Positions 23,440-36,400 of a stretch of DNA of 64,000 bases are shown here, one piece after another (positions within the stretch are counted from its first letter, which is position 1; every line of letters starts with the position of its first letter). The notes below the pieces were generated by a model that was given only the letters and a program-made list of their open reading frames with translations, did not search any database and was not told the origin of the DNA. Position numbers and translations under genes: made by a program. This DNA comes from Thinopyrum elongatum (taxonomy: Eukaryota; Streptophyta; Magnoliopsida; Poales; Poaceae): assembly GCA_011799875.1 (NCBI GenBank), contig CM022297.1, positions 539,632,795-539,696,794 of the forward strand, written 5' to 3'.

Positions 23440-24660
23440 TAGCGACCTTATTCTTTTGAAATGAGCGAAACATGTTTCTTGAGTAGTTGAAGTTTATTTT
23501 AGTAAAATTATTATTTTAGAAGTGCGGGTTTTTTAAATGAGTGCACGGGTACCGGTACGTAGCGAATATTTTCAATCTATATTTTGAAACGAGTGAAATA
23601 AAATAGTGCAATATGTTGTTTTAGACGAGTGAAATCACTATATTTTGAAAATGATTGAAATTATTCGTTTTCAATTGATTGAAACGAGTGAAATCATTTT
23701 TGTTGAAAATAATTGAAATTATTAGTTTGAATTGAGTCAAACAAGTGGTATCTATTTTTCTAAAGGCCTGTGGAATAAACAAGTGAAATATCTTGTTCTA
23801 AATGAGTGAAATCATTCTTTTCAAAAATCATTGAAATTATTCATTTGAATTGAGTGAAATGAGAGGAATCTGTACTTTGAAATGAGTGAAGTATGGAGTA
23901 TGTTGTTTTAAACAAGTGTAATTTTTTTTTATGATTGAAAATATTTGTTTGAATCGGGTGAAATGAGTGGAATCGGGAGCGGCATTTTGGCTCTCAGGTG
24001 CATCTGCACCAGTGGATGAATAGTAAAATCACTAAAAATAGTAAAAGAAAATTAAGTTTTTTTGATTTTTTTGTGATGCGAGATGCTCATATGCGTGAAA
24101 TCCGTGCCAAATTTCGTGTAGTTCGGACATTTCAGTAGCTCTCGGCAAAAAAGACAACTTTTGGATCTGTGAGAAACATTTGAAAACAGCACTGTTCGAA
24201 GCTCACCTTGTCTTTTTTGCTACGAGCTCCTGGAATATAATTTAGCCATGAAATTTTGCATGCATCTGGCGCACTCAAGCATCTTGCATAAAAAATCAGA
24301 TTTTTTTTTTAATTTTTTTTGCCTTTTCTTTTATTTTACTGTTCACCAGGTGCAGATGAGCCTGACCCCGAATTGAATATCAGAGTGGAATATATTTTTC
24401 TTAAAGGAGTGAAATAAACAAATGAAGTACATCATTCTAAATAAATAATTAAAAACATTTGTCTGAATCGAGTGAACGAGTGGAGTCTGTATTTTTTTAA
24501 CGAGTGAAATATGTCGTTCTAAACGAATGAAATTTTTTCCTTTTGAAAAAATTGAAATTATTTCTTTGAATTAAGTGAAATGAGCGGAATCTGTTTTTTC
24601 AAAGGAGTGGGGTGTATTTTAAACGAGTGCAATCGTTATTTTTGAAAATCAGGTTAGGAC
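23440..24660. repeat. Degenerate satellite-like array built on GAGTGAAAT
   Basis: AT-rich array in which GAGTGAAAT and GATTGAAATTATT recur many times. They sit within a looser higher-order unit of roughly 100-130 bp running GAGTGAAAT, ATTGAAATTATT, TTGAATTGAGTGAAATGAG, GGAATCTGT. The copies are diverged. The array runs at about 23440-23985 and 24372-24660, interrupted by a MITE-like element. I do not recognise a named satellite. Confidence 0.75.
23985..24372. mobile_element. MITE-like element inside the GAGTGAAAT array
   Basis: About 390 bp with imperfect terminal inverted repeats. The left end has GGCTC, CATCTGCACC and AGTAAAAT in order, and the reverse complement of the right end (about 24338-24372) has the same blocks. 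There is no coding sequence. The array sequence resumes on the other side. A lone end of a similar element (GGTGCAAATGAGCC) occurs near 32337. I could not fix the target duplication. Confidence 0.6.
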
Positions 24661-24841
24661 CGTTTCCAGGGTGGTTAATATTTCAGCTTGTTGTTCGCTC
24701 GTCAGGCATCTGCTTTGCTTTTCCTACACTCATCGAGCAAAAGAAAGACATGTGAGACCAGGCTGGAAAATTGTAACACATGAGATGTAAACAGGCATCT
24801 CCCACGTTCCACTTGAGCACCCAGATCCATAAGCCGCCCAA

Positions 24842-25093
24842 AAAATTGTCGACATGCTAGGGGTTGAGGCAACAGAGAGATGATTATAGGTGGGCTCGTT
24901 GAATCATACCCAAAAGAAACCGAAAAAAATTGTCGACATGCTAGGGGTTGAGGCAACAGAGAGATGATTATAGGTGGGCTCGTTGAATCGTACCCAAAAG
25001 AAACCGAAAAAAATTGTCGACATGCTAGGGGTTGAGGCAACAGAGAGATGATTATAGGTGGGCTCGTTGAATCGTACCCAAAAGAAACCGAAA
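24842..25093. repeat. Three-copy 84-bp tandem repeat
   Basis: The motif ATTGTCGACATG recurs at 24845, 24929 and 25013, an exact period of 84 bp. Copies are almost identical, with one visible A/G difference (AATCATACC against AATCGTACC). Because 84 is divisible by three, minus-strand frames stay open as a 28-residue repeat. I see no sign that it is translated. Confidence 0.93.
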
Positions 25094-25639
25094 ACCACAG
25101 ATCAAGTATGGTTTTAACCGGCTAACCTGTTAAACTCCGTTTCTGCAAAAGCCATCTCCTCTTCTCCATCTGCTTTTCCACAGGGCAAGGCTTGGAGCGG
25201 GGAGCATGCTTAATGATGTCTGCCCACCTTCAAGATCAGTTATGCCATCCCCGATCTATGACGTGGGCTGCTACCAGATGAGCATGTATTCATACGAGCA
25301 TTAATAGCGTCTGGCCCACTGGTGTGATGTATAACACGACGTATTCAAGTGTGCCTGTGATTAACACGTCAGGTATTACAAATGGGCCTATATTAAGTAG
25401 CCATCTTGATGCGCAGCGGGACGTCTCAGATTTTGGCATCGCGTGACCGCATGTCCCCAAGTATTACTACTATTTTGCCATTTGAAACTTTCAACCTTTG
25501 TCATTTTCGGGATGCTCCTCTTAATTGTTCTTCTTTCGACCAGTGAAAATGTTGCAGGATCGACACCTTCGCTCAATAGTCAAAGCCAGCCTTAACACGT
25601 GGCATTGCTGTGTTTGTTCAATTCAGCACCGAGTGTCTA
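25094..25639. other. no recognisable gene
   Basis: Low-complexity flank after the 84-bp repeat. Short open frames only, with no domain. Confidence 0.5.
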
Positions 25640-25828
25640 CTATAACAAGGTTTGCCCGGCTCCGGTGAAGGAGGGGCGATGACGACGACGCGCCTTCGGC
25701 TCGCTCCAGTGCTTGTAGTCGTCGCTAGATGGTCCACGAACATTGTTGTAATTTTTATTACTTATATTGTTTTTTGTACTGCCATTATTGAAGATGAATA
25801 GATTGGAAGTTTCTCGTAAAAAAAAGGC
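25640..25828 (+). mobile_element. Probable LINE/retroposon 3' tail with short poly(A)
   Basis: The sequence runs from a GC-rich GATGACGACGACGCG block through TTGTAATTTTTATTACTTAT and GAAGATGAATAGATTGGAAG to an eight-A run at about 25819-25826. I recognise this layout as the usual 3' untranslated end of grass LINE-type elements, so it is probably a severely 5'-truncated copy. No ORF2 coding is present. Confidence 0.4.
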
Positions 25829-28800
25829 TCTCTTTCACTGACACGCTACTTTTTACATGAATGTATAGTTAGCAGGGTTTTTTTGAATAATAAAATAATT
25901 GTGTCATTAGTTTTCGTTCGCCCTACTTTATTTTCAGGTAATCCTAGCTACTTATTTGTTTCATAGCAGCCACTTTATACTGCATGAGCAAAAACACAGA
26001 ACATAAATTACAGCAAATAGATTTCGCCGTAGATATCTCAGATGTTGAGTTAACCAATGACATGGATTAATTTGAGTCATCGGATGACTTAAGAATCCTC
26101 AGGTTATCCTGTTTTGCGTAAATGTTATTGTTTTCTCCTTAGGAGTGGCAAATAGTTGCTGATGCGGATGTAATTTCTGAGACACTGAAAACTCTTCGAG
26201 TATTTAAACCCCACAGCTCTATGAGTATTTCAACCCCACAATATGAGGAACGGAAGTAAAAAAAAAAAAAAAAACTAGCTTAAAAAAGATCTCCTTCGTT
26301 CCAGCAAAAAGAAAAGTTCTCCTTAAAAAAATCAAATCTAGCTTAGAGAATGAGAAGAGTGGATACAACCAGATAATGGGCTAGCTGAACCTACAAAAGT
26401 AGAAATAACCCTAAACAAAGAGGAAATTACTACCAAGACCTTAGGCATCAATTAAACTCGGTCGCTGCGTCACCATACCTCTTCGCTGACGATGAAGAAC
26501 ATCAAGAACTTCAGTCACTGAAAGAGCTATGAAGGACTAAACCTTGTTGAATTGCCACAATAGTAGCCCATCGTGCAGGATGGAAATGAGCAAGCATGCC
26601 AAGCACATCAGGGTACACAAAATGCCTTTGGACTGAGCATAATAGTTGTGTTGTGCTGGGAGCGCACAAAAATTACACCAAAACACCATATGGATGGAGA
26701 GACGTTATGACTAGTCTAGAATCCACAACAATTCGGATATTGTGAATTCAAAACAATAAACATTCAGACAAAATTCTACCAGAGCTTCCAATCCCCAATG
26801 GGACTAACAAATTCGGTAATTCTAAGCTATGAAGTCATGCAGTCAACCGCCCTTGTTCTTGCTGTATCTGGAGATAACTGAACCCATACAAATTCTTCCT
26901 TGAAGCTGACGACACTTTTATCACTTGATTCTTGGCATGTGTACACAATAATTATTCCCCAATCAAGAGAGTCTCAGTCATTTTCAACATTGAAGAAATG
27001 GAGCATTTTTTTTAATGTGGCATTACCTGTGTGCATAGTGAAAATAGATAAAATTAAATAAACGACCACACTAGAGTGCAACAAAAAAGACGTAATGTTA
27101 TGAATCTATGCCAAACAACAAGATCAACCTTAGTCGTAATAAAAAGTGCCATTCCAAGTGGGATTGCCGTTTCTGTGCCAAGAAAGTATTTTGTTTATCA
27201 AGAATTAATAAGTTAACATTTATGAACTATTTACACATTTGTTGTCAAAAGCAAACAATTATGACAATGGATATTTTGTCATGTAGACAGTGGATGGGAT
27301 CTTATGTGCCTTTCAATGAGTGATCGAATCTTTATACCATCTGATCTTTCGAAATTTACGCAAACTTCACCTTTTTTATATTAGAGGAGTCCTAGAATTA
27401 TATTATTGGAATTTTGTCGAGCCAGTCTCCTAGTCAGATTCTAATATCCACATCAGAGTAACACAACTGCAAGTAGTTGGTCTCAGCCTCAAGTTATGAT
27501 TCCTAAATATAAGAGGGGTTTGATAGGGGAAATTTAGCTTATGCCACTTCCAGTAGTGTCTGTTTTGCTTGTGCCGATAAATATGTTCTGGATTTGCCAC
27601 ACCAATATCTCGCAATGGTCATGACTTGCCACAACTAAGTCACAGTCAGACACACTTCATATAATTATTTCGTACTTATTCATTTTCCTTATACGTCAAC
27701 TGTTTTGACTAATGCATCTCACCAAGTGTTTCCAGGGTAGAAAATGCTAAATTGGATAGTTTCCTGAAAACTGAAACTTGACTAACCTGAAATGCATAGC
27801 CAAGTGGACCATTACAATAGATGCATGATGGGATGTAAGCACTCGTCAGAGACACCGTTGATACCGCCCACAGAGGTTCTGCATTTTCTTCTCCACAGTA
27901 CATGCATTAAACATTAACTAAAATCAAAAGCCTCCTGAAACAACCACCAAGGTTTTGCTACAACTTTAGCTGGTGTTACATCAATCGAAGTTTGGATGCA
28001 TGTTGATATGGCAAATACTTGTTTTCTGACATGAACATGTGGCACCCCCAAACTAGTCTTTCCTAATAATATTGTTATGTAAATATTAATCTAACCAATA
28101 CCTTGAGTTCACAAAACCACAATAAGGAACACTAGTACTCATAAAACCACAATTCATAAAACCACAATAATGAACAGAACACAAGTATGTAATGACTCTA
28201 GTTCACTCACCTCAATACTTGAGCTCCTGAGATAGAGATACGGTCTAGGAATGATGCCCAGCATGTATTGTCATCATGCCAACACACAACAGCAGTCGGC
28301 ACCTCAAAGCTAGATCAAGCCAATAGCAGCGGCAGTTCCAACATCAAAGAATAAGAATCCTCATCAAATCATGGCATAGCGACAATATCATGGATCAAAG
28401 AAAGTTGTATCTTTGCCTCTGTGAACTAATGGCATAGCGAGAGCCCATGATGGCAGGCTCCACATGCGGCGCCCTCGGCTTAGACACCTGTACGCGTAAA
28501 AAAAAACTCGGCATAAGGAAACAGTTTGCAACTGCGAATCACCAGTCTAGCACCTTTTTACAAGTACGTTTACAGCATTGGGTTGGTGCCGAGTCTACAG
28601 GATTCAAGCAGGAGATGCCCCAAGAACTGAAGATGGATGCTATATAGGAGTAGGTTAGTACCAGAGCAGCTAAAGAAGGGCCAAAAATATGAGTATGAAG
28701 ATGTTACGAAATACCAACAGAAAGTGGTGGACTCTAGTCCATAGCATGGTCCCTGCGATGGTATCTGACACAAATAATGGAATATACTCAATTAGCAACC

Positions 28801-29174
28801 GAAATGTATACAGAGAACACACTCTGGAGAAATTGTGCCACTGTGGCCCAAAAACCTGTATACCGAGAGAAAACAAACTCTGGATTGTTAACCCTTCAGC
28901 CAAGAACGGAACAGAGTATTTGACTTTACCTTTCACAGCTTGGCAGCTCGAGCCAAGCGCACCCGCACCACACAGGTGAATATTCAAGCCTTAACTTTCA
29001 TTCCCTTGACTGCTAGTGTATCTGCCTTCGGTTTAATTTTGAACTCCTTCGCAACTTTATATTTCCACAACATGATTGGTGCAAAAGTACATAACTAAAA
29101 AGTATCACCAAAAACTGTAACCGTTCTTCCAGCCCGACGTTTACAACGGGCAGGGGCCAACTGTAAAAGATATT
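25829..29174. other. no recognisable gene; 3' flank of the Rpr2-type gene at right end
   Basis: AT-rich intergenic DNA with an 18-A run near 26256-26273. Open frames are short and show no known domain on either strand. The right end (about 29050-29174) probably includes the 3' untranslated region of the gene at 29175-31529. Nothing else is supported. Confidence 0.5.
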
Positions 29175-31529
29175 CTACTGCATGAAGAACGGGATTACAA
29201 AGTTATCAATCTTCTCTTTTCTCTCAAGCTCGTCCTTCTCAGCAATCTGCTTCAGCGTAGTCCACCCTTTTCTTGCCCGCTTCCTTGAACTGCCAGCTGG
29301 CTGAGTAGAATCACCTGGCGCGGATTTGGTATTCGAAGCTGACTTGCTATAACATCCAGGGGCCTTGCCAGCAACTGAACCACAATTCTGCGCTCTGCTG
29401 TTCGGTGTACTTCTAGTCTTCAATGCTTCTGCTGAAGCTATAGGCGCAGTCACTTCCGCCAGTTTGTTCTTCTGAGGAGTAGCAAAGTTTGACCCAGCTA
29501 GAAATTCTGCTTGAGAAGTGACATCATGTTCACATGTAGTAGTATTTTTAGAAGCCGCAGGCTCAATTCCATTCACACATTTATCATGTGCGCTTTCTAC
29601 TTCAGTTTTCTGCAGGATGTCTTTGTGTGCAGCCGCTAACTGACCACGATCCACCATTGAGAAAACTGCCCCTTTCTCCATTTTATAATCTTCAGGAAGA
29701 TTAGATTTAGGCCCATTACCTTGTTTATCCTTTTCAAGAGTGGATATTTTCAACCTGGATGATTCCAGTTGCGAGGCTGCTATCATAGAATGCTCGATCC
29801 CCTTTTTAGTATTTACTGTTGGCACGTTCATATGTTCTGCTTTCAACACTGTGCTAACAGGCTTTCTTGATGATAACAGTCCCTTCACGATACCCTTTCC
29901 ACTACCCCGTATCAGGTTTTGGTCTCCACAGAAATGGCATGCATAGACAACACTGTTTTGGCCAGGATTTGACTTCTTGCGCCGCTTTGCTTTCTTTTTG
30001 TTGTTCTTTATGCGGATTGTGCAGTTGAAGCCTGGCTGTAAGATTGATTCACATCTGCAATATTTGAATAATCTTTCTTCAGAGGTCCATATAAGGCTTA
30101 TTGATATGGACACAGGTACAAAAATAGAAAATAAAATGCAGCACAACTAACAAACAGCATTAACCACGTACATAATCTATAAACGTAGAAGAATATCGTA
30201 AACCCTTCAACCTGGCTGCTGATAAACTTTGTGTAGATTGGAGATGTTCTTTACAGAGTTGGTGCTAGTGTTGTGAGTTCATATATTCTGAAGGACCTTT
30301 TTTGCAAACTTGCTAACTGAAAGGAGTCTGAAAATGTACCGGTGTGAGCTAAACACATAAGTCCAAATATTCCTCACACAAAAAAGTTTTTATCAGCATT
30401 ACTACAAACCGTAAGGCGCATAAATAAAAATAAATTGATACATGCATACATACATAGCACTATAACAGATCTCAAAGGTTAAGCAAGACAGACAAACTAT
30501 GCGGTAATTTGCTCTAAGCCAGAATACTCATCCAACATTATCAACACAGTTTTTAATTTCCAGTTCTTCTATGCTAGTAAGCTCACATTTTGACAATACA
30601 AAGATCCAGAACAATCAGCTAAGGTGCATTACGGTACAGAACCAATGTAACCTGCAAAATGTTGGTCCTGTAAAATGGACGACCAATAACCTTCCCATGT
30701 AAAAGTGAAAACAAAATTGAGGTACATCTAATTCGCTCAGTAATTATTCTGCCCATGTGAACCAAAGATCAAAACTCGGATAATAAGCCTGAAGCCTTCC
30801 CATTTTACCCCAATCAAAGATTATCAGCAAGAGGCCAACAGTACAACCATCATATCAATCTAGAAAACATCTACCATATTGCTCTGGAAAGCTCATATAG
30901 ACATCCTACTTTGCTAGAACAAGCATTTTTCCGAAAACAATGTAATGCTAGTATGATACACATGTCAAACACAAATAATTATAATTCCAATCAAATATTA
31001 TCAGAAACAGGTCAACAATACAACCATCATGTCAACCTAACAGATAGAACATGTGTATTGCTCTGGAAAGCTCATATAGACATGCTACTTTGCTAGAACA
31101 AACATTTGTCTGAAAACAATGTAATGCTAGTATGCTACATATGTCAAACACAGATAAATTATAACAGAAGTTAAAATGCGAAGATAATAGTCAGATTGAT
31201 ACGGTCAAATAACTAGACAAACGAATGCAGAACTTTTAAGGCCACACGGTAAGCTCTAACTCTCACCTCTGGCAAAGGAAGGTGGGGGCATCTATGGGAA
31301 TCCCGGCCGCCTCGGCGTCAGTGGCGAAGCGGCGGCCCAGCAGCGCTCCGATCGAGCCAACTCCCGCCTCACCGCTTGCCCACGCCCCCAGCCGCTGCAG
31401 GTGCTGGACCCTCAGCAGGGAGGGCGTGTCGGCCTGCGTCTTTCCGGAGGTCTCCTCGCGGAGTGACACGGCCTGGTTCATGGGCCTGGATGCCGACGAA
31501 GGGCCAGCGCTGCCCGGCTTCTTCCCCAT
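29175..31529 (-). CDS. RNase P Rpr2/Rpp21-type subunit domain protein, 2 coding exons
   Basis: Exon 1 is 31529-31267 and exon 2 is 30054-29175, with a GT-AG intron of 1212 bp, correct phase and 380 residues. Exon 1 encodes MGKKPG and a helical region (SLLRVQHLQRLGAWA). The junction forms the zinc-binding motif FLCQRCESILQPGFNC, and a second pair follows in exon 2 (YACHFCGD) after a Lys/Arg-rich KKKAKRRKK stretch. Paired CxxC motifs flanking a basic segment are characteristic of the Rpr2/Rpp21/Snm1 family, zinc-binding subunits of nuclear RNase P/MRP that process tRNA and rRNA precursors. The rest of exon 2 is long, Ser/Thr/Lys-rich and probably disordered, ending in a basic RKRARKGWTTLKQI region. 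This tail is longer than the core family, so a role in RNase P itself is likely but not shown. A 5' untranslated intron may also exist, with its donor near 31911 and acceptor near 31544. Confidence 0.85.
30811..31167. repeat. 179-bp tandem duplication inside the Rpr2-type gene intron
   Basis: ATTGCTCTGGAAAGCTCATA occurs at 30878 and 31057, an offset of 179 bp. Surrounding sequence on both sides also matches (CAATCAAA near 30811 and 30988, CAATGTAATGCTAGTATG near 30940 and 31118). Two diverged copies fill most of the middle of the intron. Confidence 0.85.
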
Positions 31530-31904
31530 GTAGAAAATTTTCTGGTTACACAGAGGGTTAATTAGTCAGACAAATCTGGGTATCTACTTCAACACAAGAT
31601 AATGCATGTTGCACTAACATTTCCCCACATCTAAGAAACCCTAAATGGTCTAATAGAAATAAATCCACTCAGAAGATGCAAATAAGATGAAAAACAGTAA
31701 AGAGAGAATATATTAATGTCATACTAAGCACATGTGTCTATAGCATTTATTTCCCACGAGATATTATAATCGTACATGGATGAATGAAATCAAAATAATC
31801 CCTAGGAATTCTCTATTCTACTCTGATGCTATTTGGTGGCAATTCGCTATAGTATCAATTTGAGTTCAAGATATGAATGAATAAACAGGAAACAGTAAAT
31901 GAAA

Positions 31905-32225
31905 TTACCAAGAACGGCGCCAGTCAGGGGAGCAGCGCGGGAGGCGGCAGGCCGGCAGGGAACAGCGCAGGCGCGCGGCGGCGAAGGGCGTCAGACCTGG
32001 GGAGGGGGGAGGCCGGGACGTCGACGGCGGCCGAGCAGGCGGCGGCGCGTGCGTCCAGTCCTGCGTGCGTGTTAGGTCGCCCAGTCAAGCCAAGCTTTGG
32101 GCCTCCCTTTGACAGTCTGAGTGGGCTGATCTCCGGGCCCATGAGAAACTCTATAGGTGGGGAAAACTTCACGGGACGGGCCTGGACCCACTCCGCCCGG
32201 TACAAGATTTCTGTTCAGTAGTTTC
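31905..32225 (-). promoter_or_regulatory. GC-rich 5' region of the Rpr2-type gene
   Basis: GC-rich sequence upstream of a plausible 5' untranslated donor (minus-strand TTCTTG|GTAATTT near 31911). It probably holds the first untranslated exon and core promoter. I see no TATA box at a convincing distance. Overlapping open frames on both strands (31877-32221 plus, 31924-32205 minus) are GC artefacts with no domain. Confidence 0.4.
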
Positions 32226-33421
32226 TTTTGTATTAAAAAAAAAGCAAGCAGAAGACTACATCTCTCACCCCTAAAAAAATATTTGGAACTTGTTGAATTT
32301 TTCGAGTATTTGTTTTAATTTTTTTTCTGACCGGGTGCAAATGAGCCTGGGCACTGAAATGCCGCACTCAAAAATTGCACACTATTTACACAGAAAAATG
32401 ACATTTTTATATAATGCAAGAATAAGCATATAATAGTGATTTTTCAATAAAAAAGAAAAGTTTCCAAAAAAGGAATGAATTAGTGGCATTGATATTACCA
32501 TTAAAGAAGAAATAAAATAGAAACAAAAAATCAAAATAATGAAATTTTCTTAAAAAGAATACTTTAGTGGCTTTGGTATTGCCCTATAAGAAAAAATGAA
32601 ATTGAAATAAAACCCAAAACAAAATCAAAATAAAGAGGATTTGCCAAAACATGCACTTAAGGTGCCGTTTAGGATTTACCAAAATTCCAATTCTTCGTAC
32701 CCACCCTATTGCTTGCCTAAGGTCGCTGGCCCAAGAAGAATCCGCATCATTATTATTGGACCCTGATAAGTCCAGAATGTTCGGATTTTGCCATGGCAAA
32801 TCGAACGTTTTTTTATGGCAACTTTAGTTGACGCGAGGATGCCAAGTTTAATTGGTAAGCATAGCAATTCCGCCTGCAGTTTATTTTTAGCCAGAACTTT
32901 TCATGTGTGCCAACTAAAGTTGCCATAAAAAATAAACTTCACCGAACATACGAGGAATTCCAGGCTGACTGGCTGAAGCATTAGGCTATTCTACCTAAAC
33001 AAACATGTATGTATGCCTTTTGACAGTGACAAAGCATATCTTCTGCTACTTAAAAGCCTCGAGAGAAACTGAAGGCATTGCAAAATTAAAGCGAGCCATG
33101 TTCAAGGCAACCAACACCATCTCATTTCTCCTGACCATGAAATCTACAAACATCAGTTCAGTTCGACAACGGATTACAGATAAAGCAACTCCCAGGAGCG
33201 ACACTGTCGAACTGACCGGTCGATACAACCCTCTGTAGCTTCCGCATGGGAAACCGCGTCCACATTTACAAGTTTCACCGGATATTTATATCATCTCATT
33301 TGAACCCTTATGTCAATAACGTGGCATATACTCTATATATATGCATATCGTATGGGTGCTATATAACTGTACCATATACGTACGTGTTCCTACAAACTAC
33401 TGGAAACAGAGTTCCAGGTCT
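32226..33421. other. Intergenic region between the two intact genes
   Basis: AT-rich, with a lone transposon end (GGTGCAAATGAGCC near 32337), A-rich stretches and one small palindromic MITE. The right part is the 3' flank of the ubiquitin ligase. No gene seen. Confidence 0.55.
32808..32933. mobile_element. Small palindromic MITE-like element (about 126 bp)
   Basis: The left end has a T-run followed by ATGGCAACTTTAGTTG and the right end has CAACTAAAGTTGCCAT followed by an A-run, a perfect 16-bp inverted pair extended by the homopolymers. No coding capacity. Confidence 0.65.
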
Positions 33422-36400
33422 TCAGCCATCGTCGGCGACGTCTTCCAACCTCTGCCCGATGACAACGCGCTCATCCCTGACAGAATCATGGAGTTCTTCG
33501 ACCCAGAAGACCCAGAACAGCTTGGCGCGATAGCAGAGCGCACTCGAGACCCAGAACAGCTTGGCGCGATAGCAGAGCGCACTCAAGACCCAGAACAGCT
33601 TGGCGAGACAGTCAAGCGGTTTCAAGACCCAGAACAGCTTGGCGAGATGGCAGAGCACGCAGAGGCCGATGCAGCCCAGCCACGCGAAGCGGCGCACCGT
33701 CGAGTTCACGGCGGCGGAGTAACCAAGATTTGGAAAGACGCCCCCGGCAAGCACATAGGGAACACCCAGAGCAGCGAGCAGTTTCGTCGTGACTGGCACG
33801 AAAATATCTCGGAAGAAGCATGACACAGGCATCATCGCCCCTCGAGGCCAATCCAGCTTCGCCCGATTAAGCCTTGGGACCCGTGATTTGTCGGTTAGAT
33901 AGGCCAAGAATGGTGATAATGGCCAATGAACCTTCAAGATATGCATGTAGATGACTGGTCAGTTAAATAAATGTTTCCCTGTTTTCGACCTAAATACTAC
34001 TTACAACCTAGTCTGCATAAGGCAGTCAGCTGCATGCTACCCCAGAAGAGTGGCAAATAGAAAGAATGATAATTGTGAGATTGCTTGGGGTGGCATATGA
34101 TACAAGAGGAGAGGTGGGCTATAGTGTGAGTTTAACAACAGGCATAACGATGATAATTTGTGCATTCTTATTTTTTTTGTAATTCACTTTAGGACTGTGA
34201 TTACTATTTGCGTGCAATCTAGCAAATTATTCCTATCTAATATTGTCAAGTTTGGTGCATACAGTATAATAATGTAGGCTATAAACAGGCCACAGAGCGA
34301 CAAGGGAAGTTTCAACTCACCCATTTTACCCAGATTTTCAGCAATAGCCACCCCAGGAACCAAGTGTAGAACAAGTCTAGAGCTGGAACACCATCATCAG
34401 TCCCAGCGAATGGTGATATTAGCAATAAATCAACCAGCAGCCCGATCAGGAAGGGAATGATGACAAACTGAGAGCAGACAGCTTTGAGTTATTTTACTAT
34501 AATCATAAAAGGAAAAGGAAGAAGGAAACCACCTGAAGTAAACTGCTTACCCATAAGAACACAATAAGACAGCGATTCAAAGCTACAAGGTGTTTTCTCC
34601 CAGAAGTCATGTAGGCAGATGAATCTCTATAGGCAGCAATAATAGCTGATATGATGCCAAATCCAACAACCAAAGCAAGCAGATCTAGCAGAAAATATTG
34701 CGCAAGTAAGCCAAAGCAAGGTTTAAAATGTTTACTTTGTTTACAAAGGAAGTCCAATACTGCAAGTAACATCTACTTATGAATTAATTAATCATTACCG
34801 TTGGACTTCAGTCCACCTGTAAGTGGCAACTGAGAGATGGCAAATAACAATGCACGGCCAGCTGAGATTGTTAAAATCAGCACCACTGAATTGAATATCA
34901 CAACAGTCAACCATCCAAGCATCACATGTGGGATTATATGGAGTGCATCTAATCTCCTGGTACAATGAGAAACAAATGCAAGGGTAAGTACCTACTAAAA
35001 AGTTGCGTGCCCAACATCTTGTTTACAAAAACTAAAATTAACTGATTACTAAGATAATAAATGAGAAGACAGGTACATCCGACAAATTATAAAAATGATT
35101 TTCTGTCATGGGAACCATAATTTGGAAGAAGACGCATATCTTGGAATCAAAGAGACACATGCCAAAAGACTAAAGCTACTGTCTATCCAGTAACCACCAA
35201 AACCCAAGTGTCATAAATCAACAGTGAACACTGAACTTAGAAGAAAGTATAACTAGACCATCTTAGAAATGAAACCAAACTAGATATAGGGGTTTACCTT
35301 TTATCTGTAGCCTCAGTAGTGTAATCATACTTGTCTTTTGGTGAGACACTGCTCCCAAAATTGTGTCCAGAAGCTCCATTGGGCCAGACAGACACTGAAA
35401 CTGACAGGCCAAGAGCCTGTTCAGCACCAAATGTATACTGCATCGCTTCCTTCACTAGCCACTCAAGGCATATGAGCGCATGAGTTCGGCCAATGAGAAA
35501 CCTCAGTAGAAGAACACCACAAAGTGAATCTGCATAGTTTTGTGGTGCTAACCAAAATGATGCGCCCTTTGTAGGAAAAACTAAGTACCTATGGATCACA
35601 GACATTAAAATAAGGTGTTGAGTCATAAAAAATGGCAAATAAATCATATGGAACAAAAACTGAATACGTACGTGATATTTACTGGGAACTTCTCGGGTGC
35701 CAATCGACGGGCAATTTGAATAGGAACAACTATGAACATAGCAATAAGGATGATGCCAATAAAAAGACCAGGAAGCTTCTTTAAATAAGATTTGTAGAAC
35801 GGTTCATGGATGTTCTCATTATGGTGGACAAAACGGAAGGTAACTGCTGGCCCCAAAATCTAGTAAACAGAAAGAAAATATCACTCGTTATAACCCTGAA
35901 CATGCATTGAACACACTATTAAAATGATGAGACGAAAATCATAATGTGATCAATACCGTGGAATGAAGTCTAAAGAATGTAGATCCTAGATCCAAAAGGG
36001 AGCATCCAATAAGCCAATAAAGGGCAGTAGAAACATAAGATGAAGCACACAGAAGTTTGACCCTTTCAGAGATAGTTGCACCAAACATTTTAGAAGTACA
36101 GATATCGAGCAACCAAGCAAACAGCAATGGGCATATTATAGCTGTGCTTATCAGATTAAGAGAAATATTGACAGCAATGATTAACTTTATGATCCTGCTG
36201 AAGAATACATCAAACAGACTTCCGAAGAAAATGGTCTCGCCCCTCAAGTATTGATGAATAGTATGAAGCGCAGCAAAAGTTGCACCAAGTGAGAAGATAA
36301 TTCCATATCCAGTTAGCAGGATAGATGATGTTGAAGCAAAGGAGTCGACTTCACCTCTGGACAATAGGATTAACCTTCCCAGTGTGAAAGGGGCAAATGC

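Noticed and set aside
28447..28987. Several 60-105 codon frames on both strands
   Set aside because: They overlap each other, have no splice support and show no recognisable domain.
31877..32221. Overlapping 114- and 93-codon frames on opposite strands
   Set aside because: GC-rich probable promoter or 5' untranslated region of the Rpr2-type gene. No domain on either strand.
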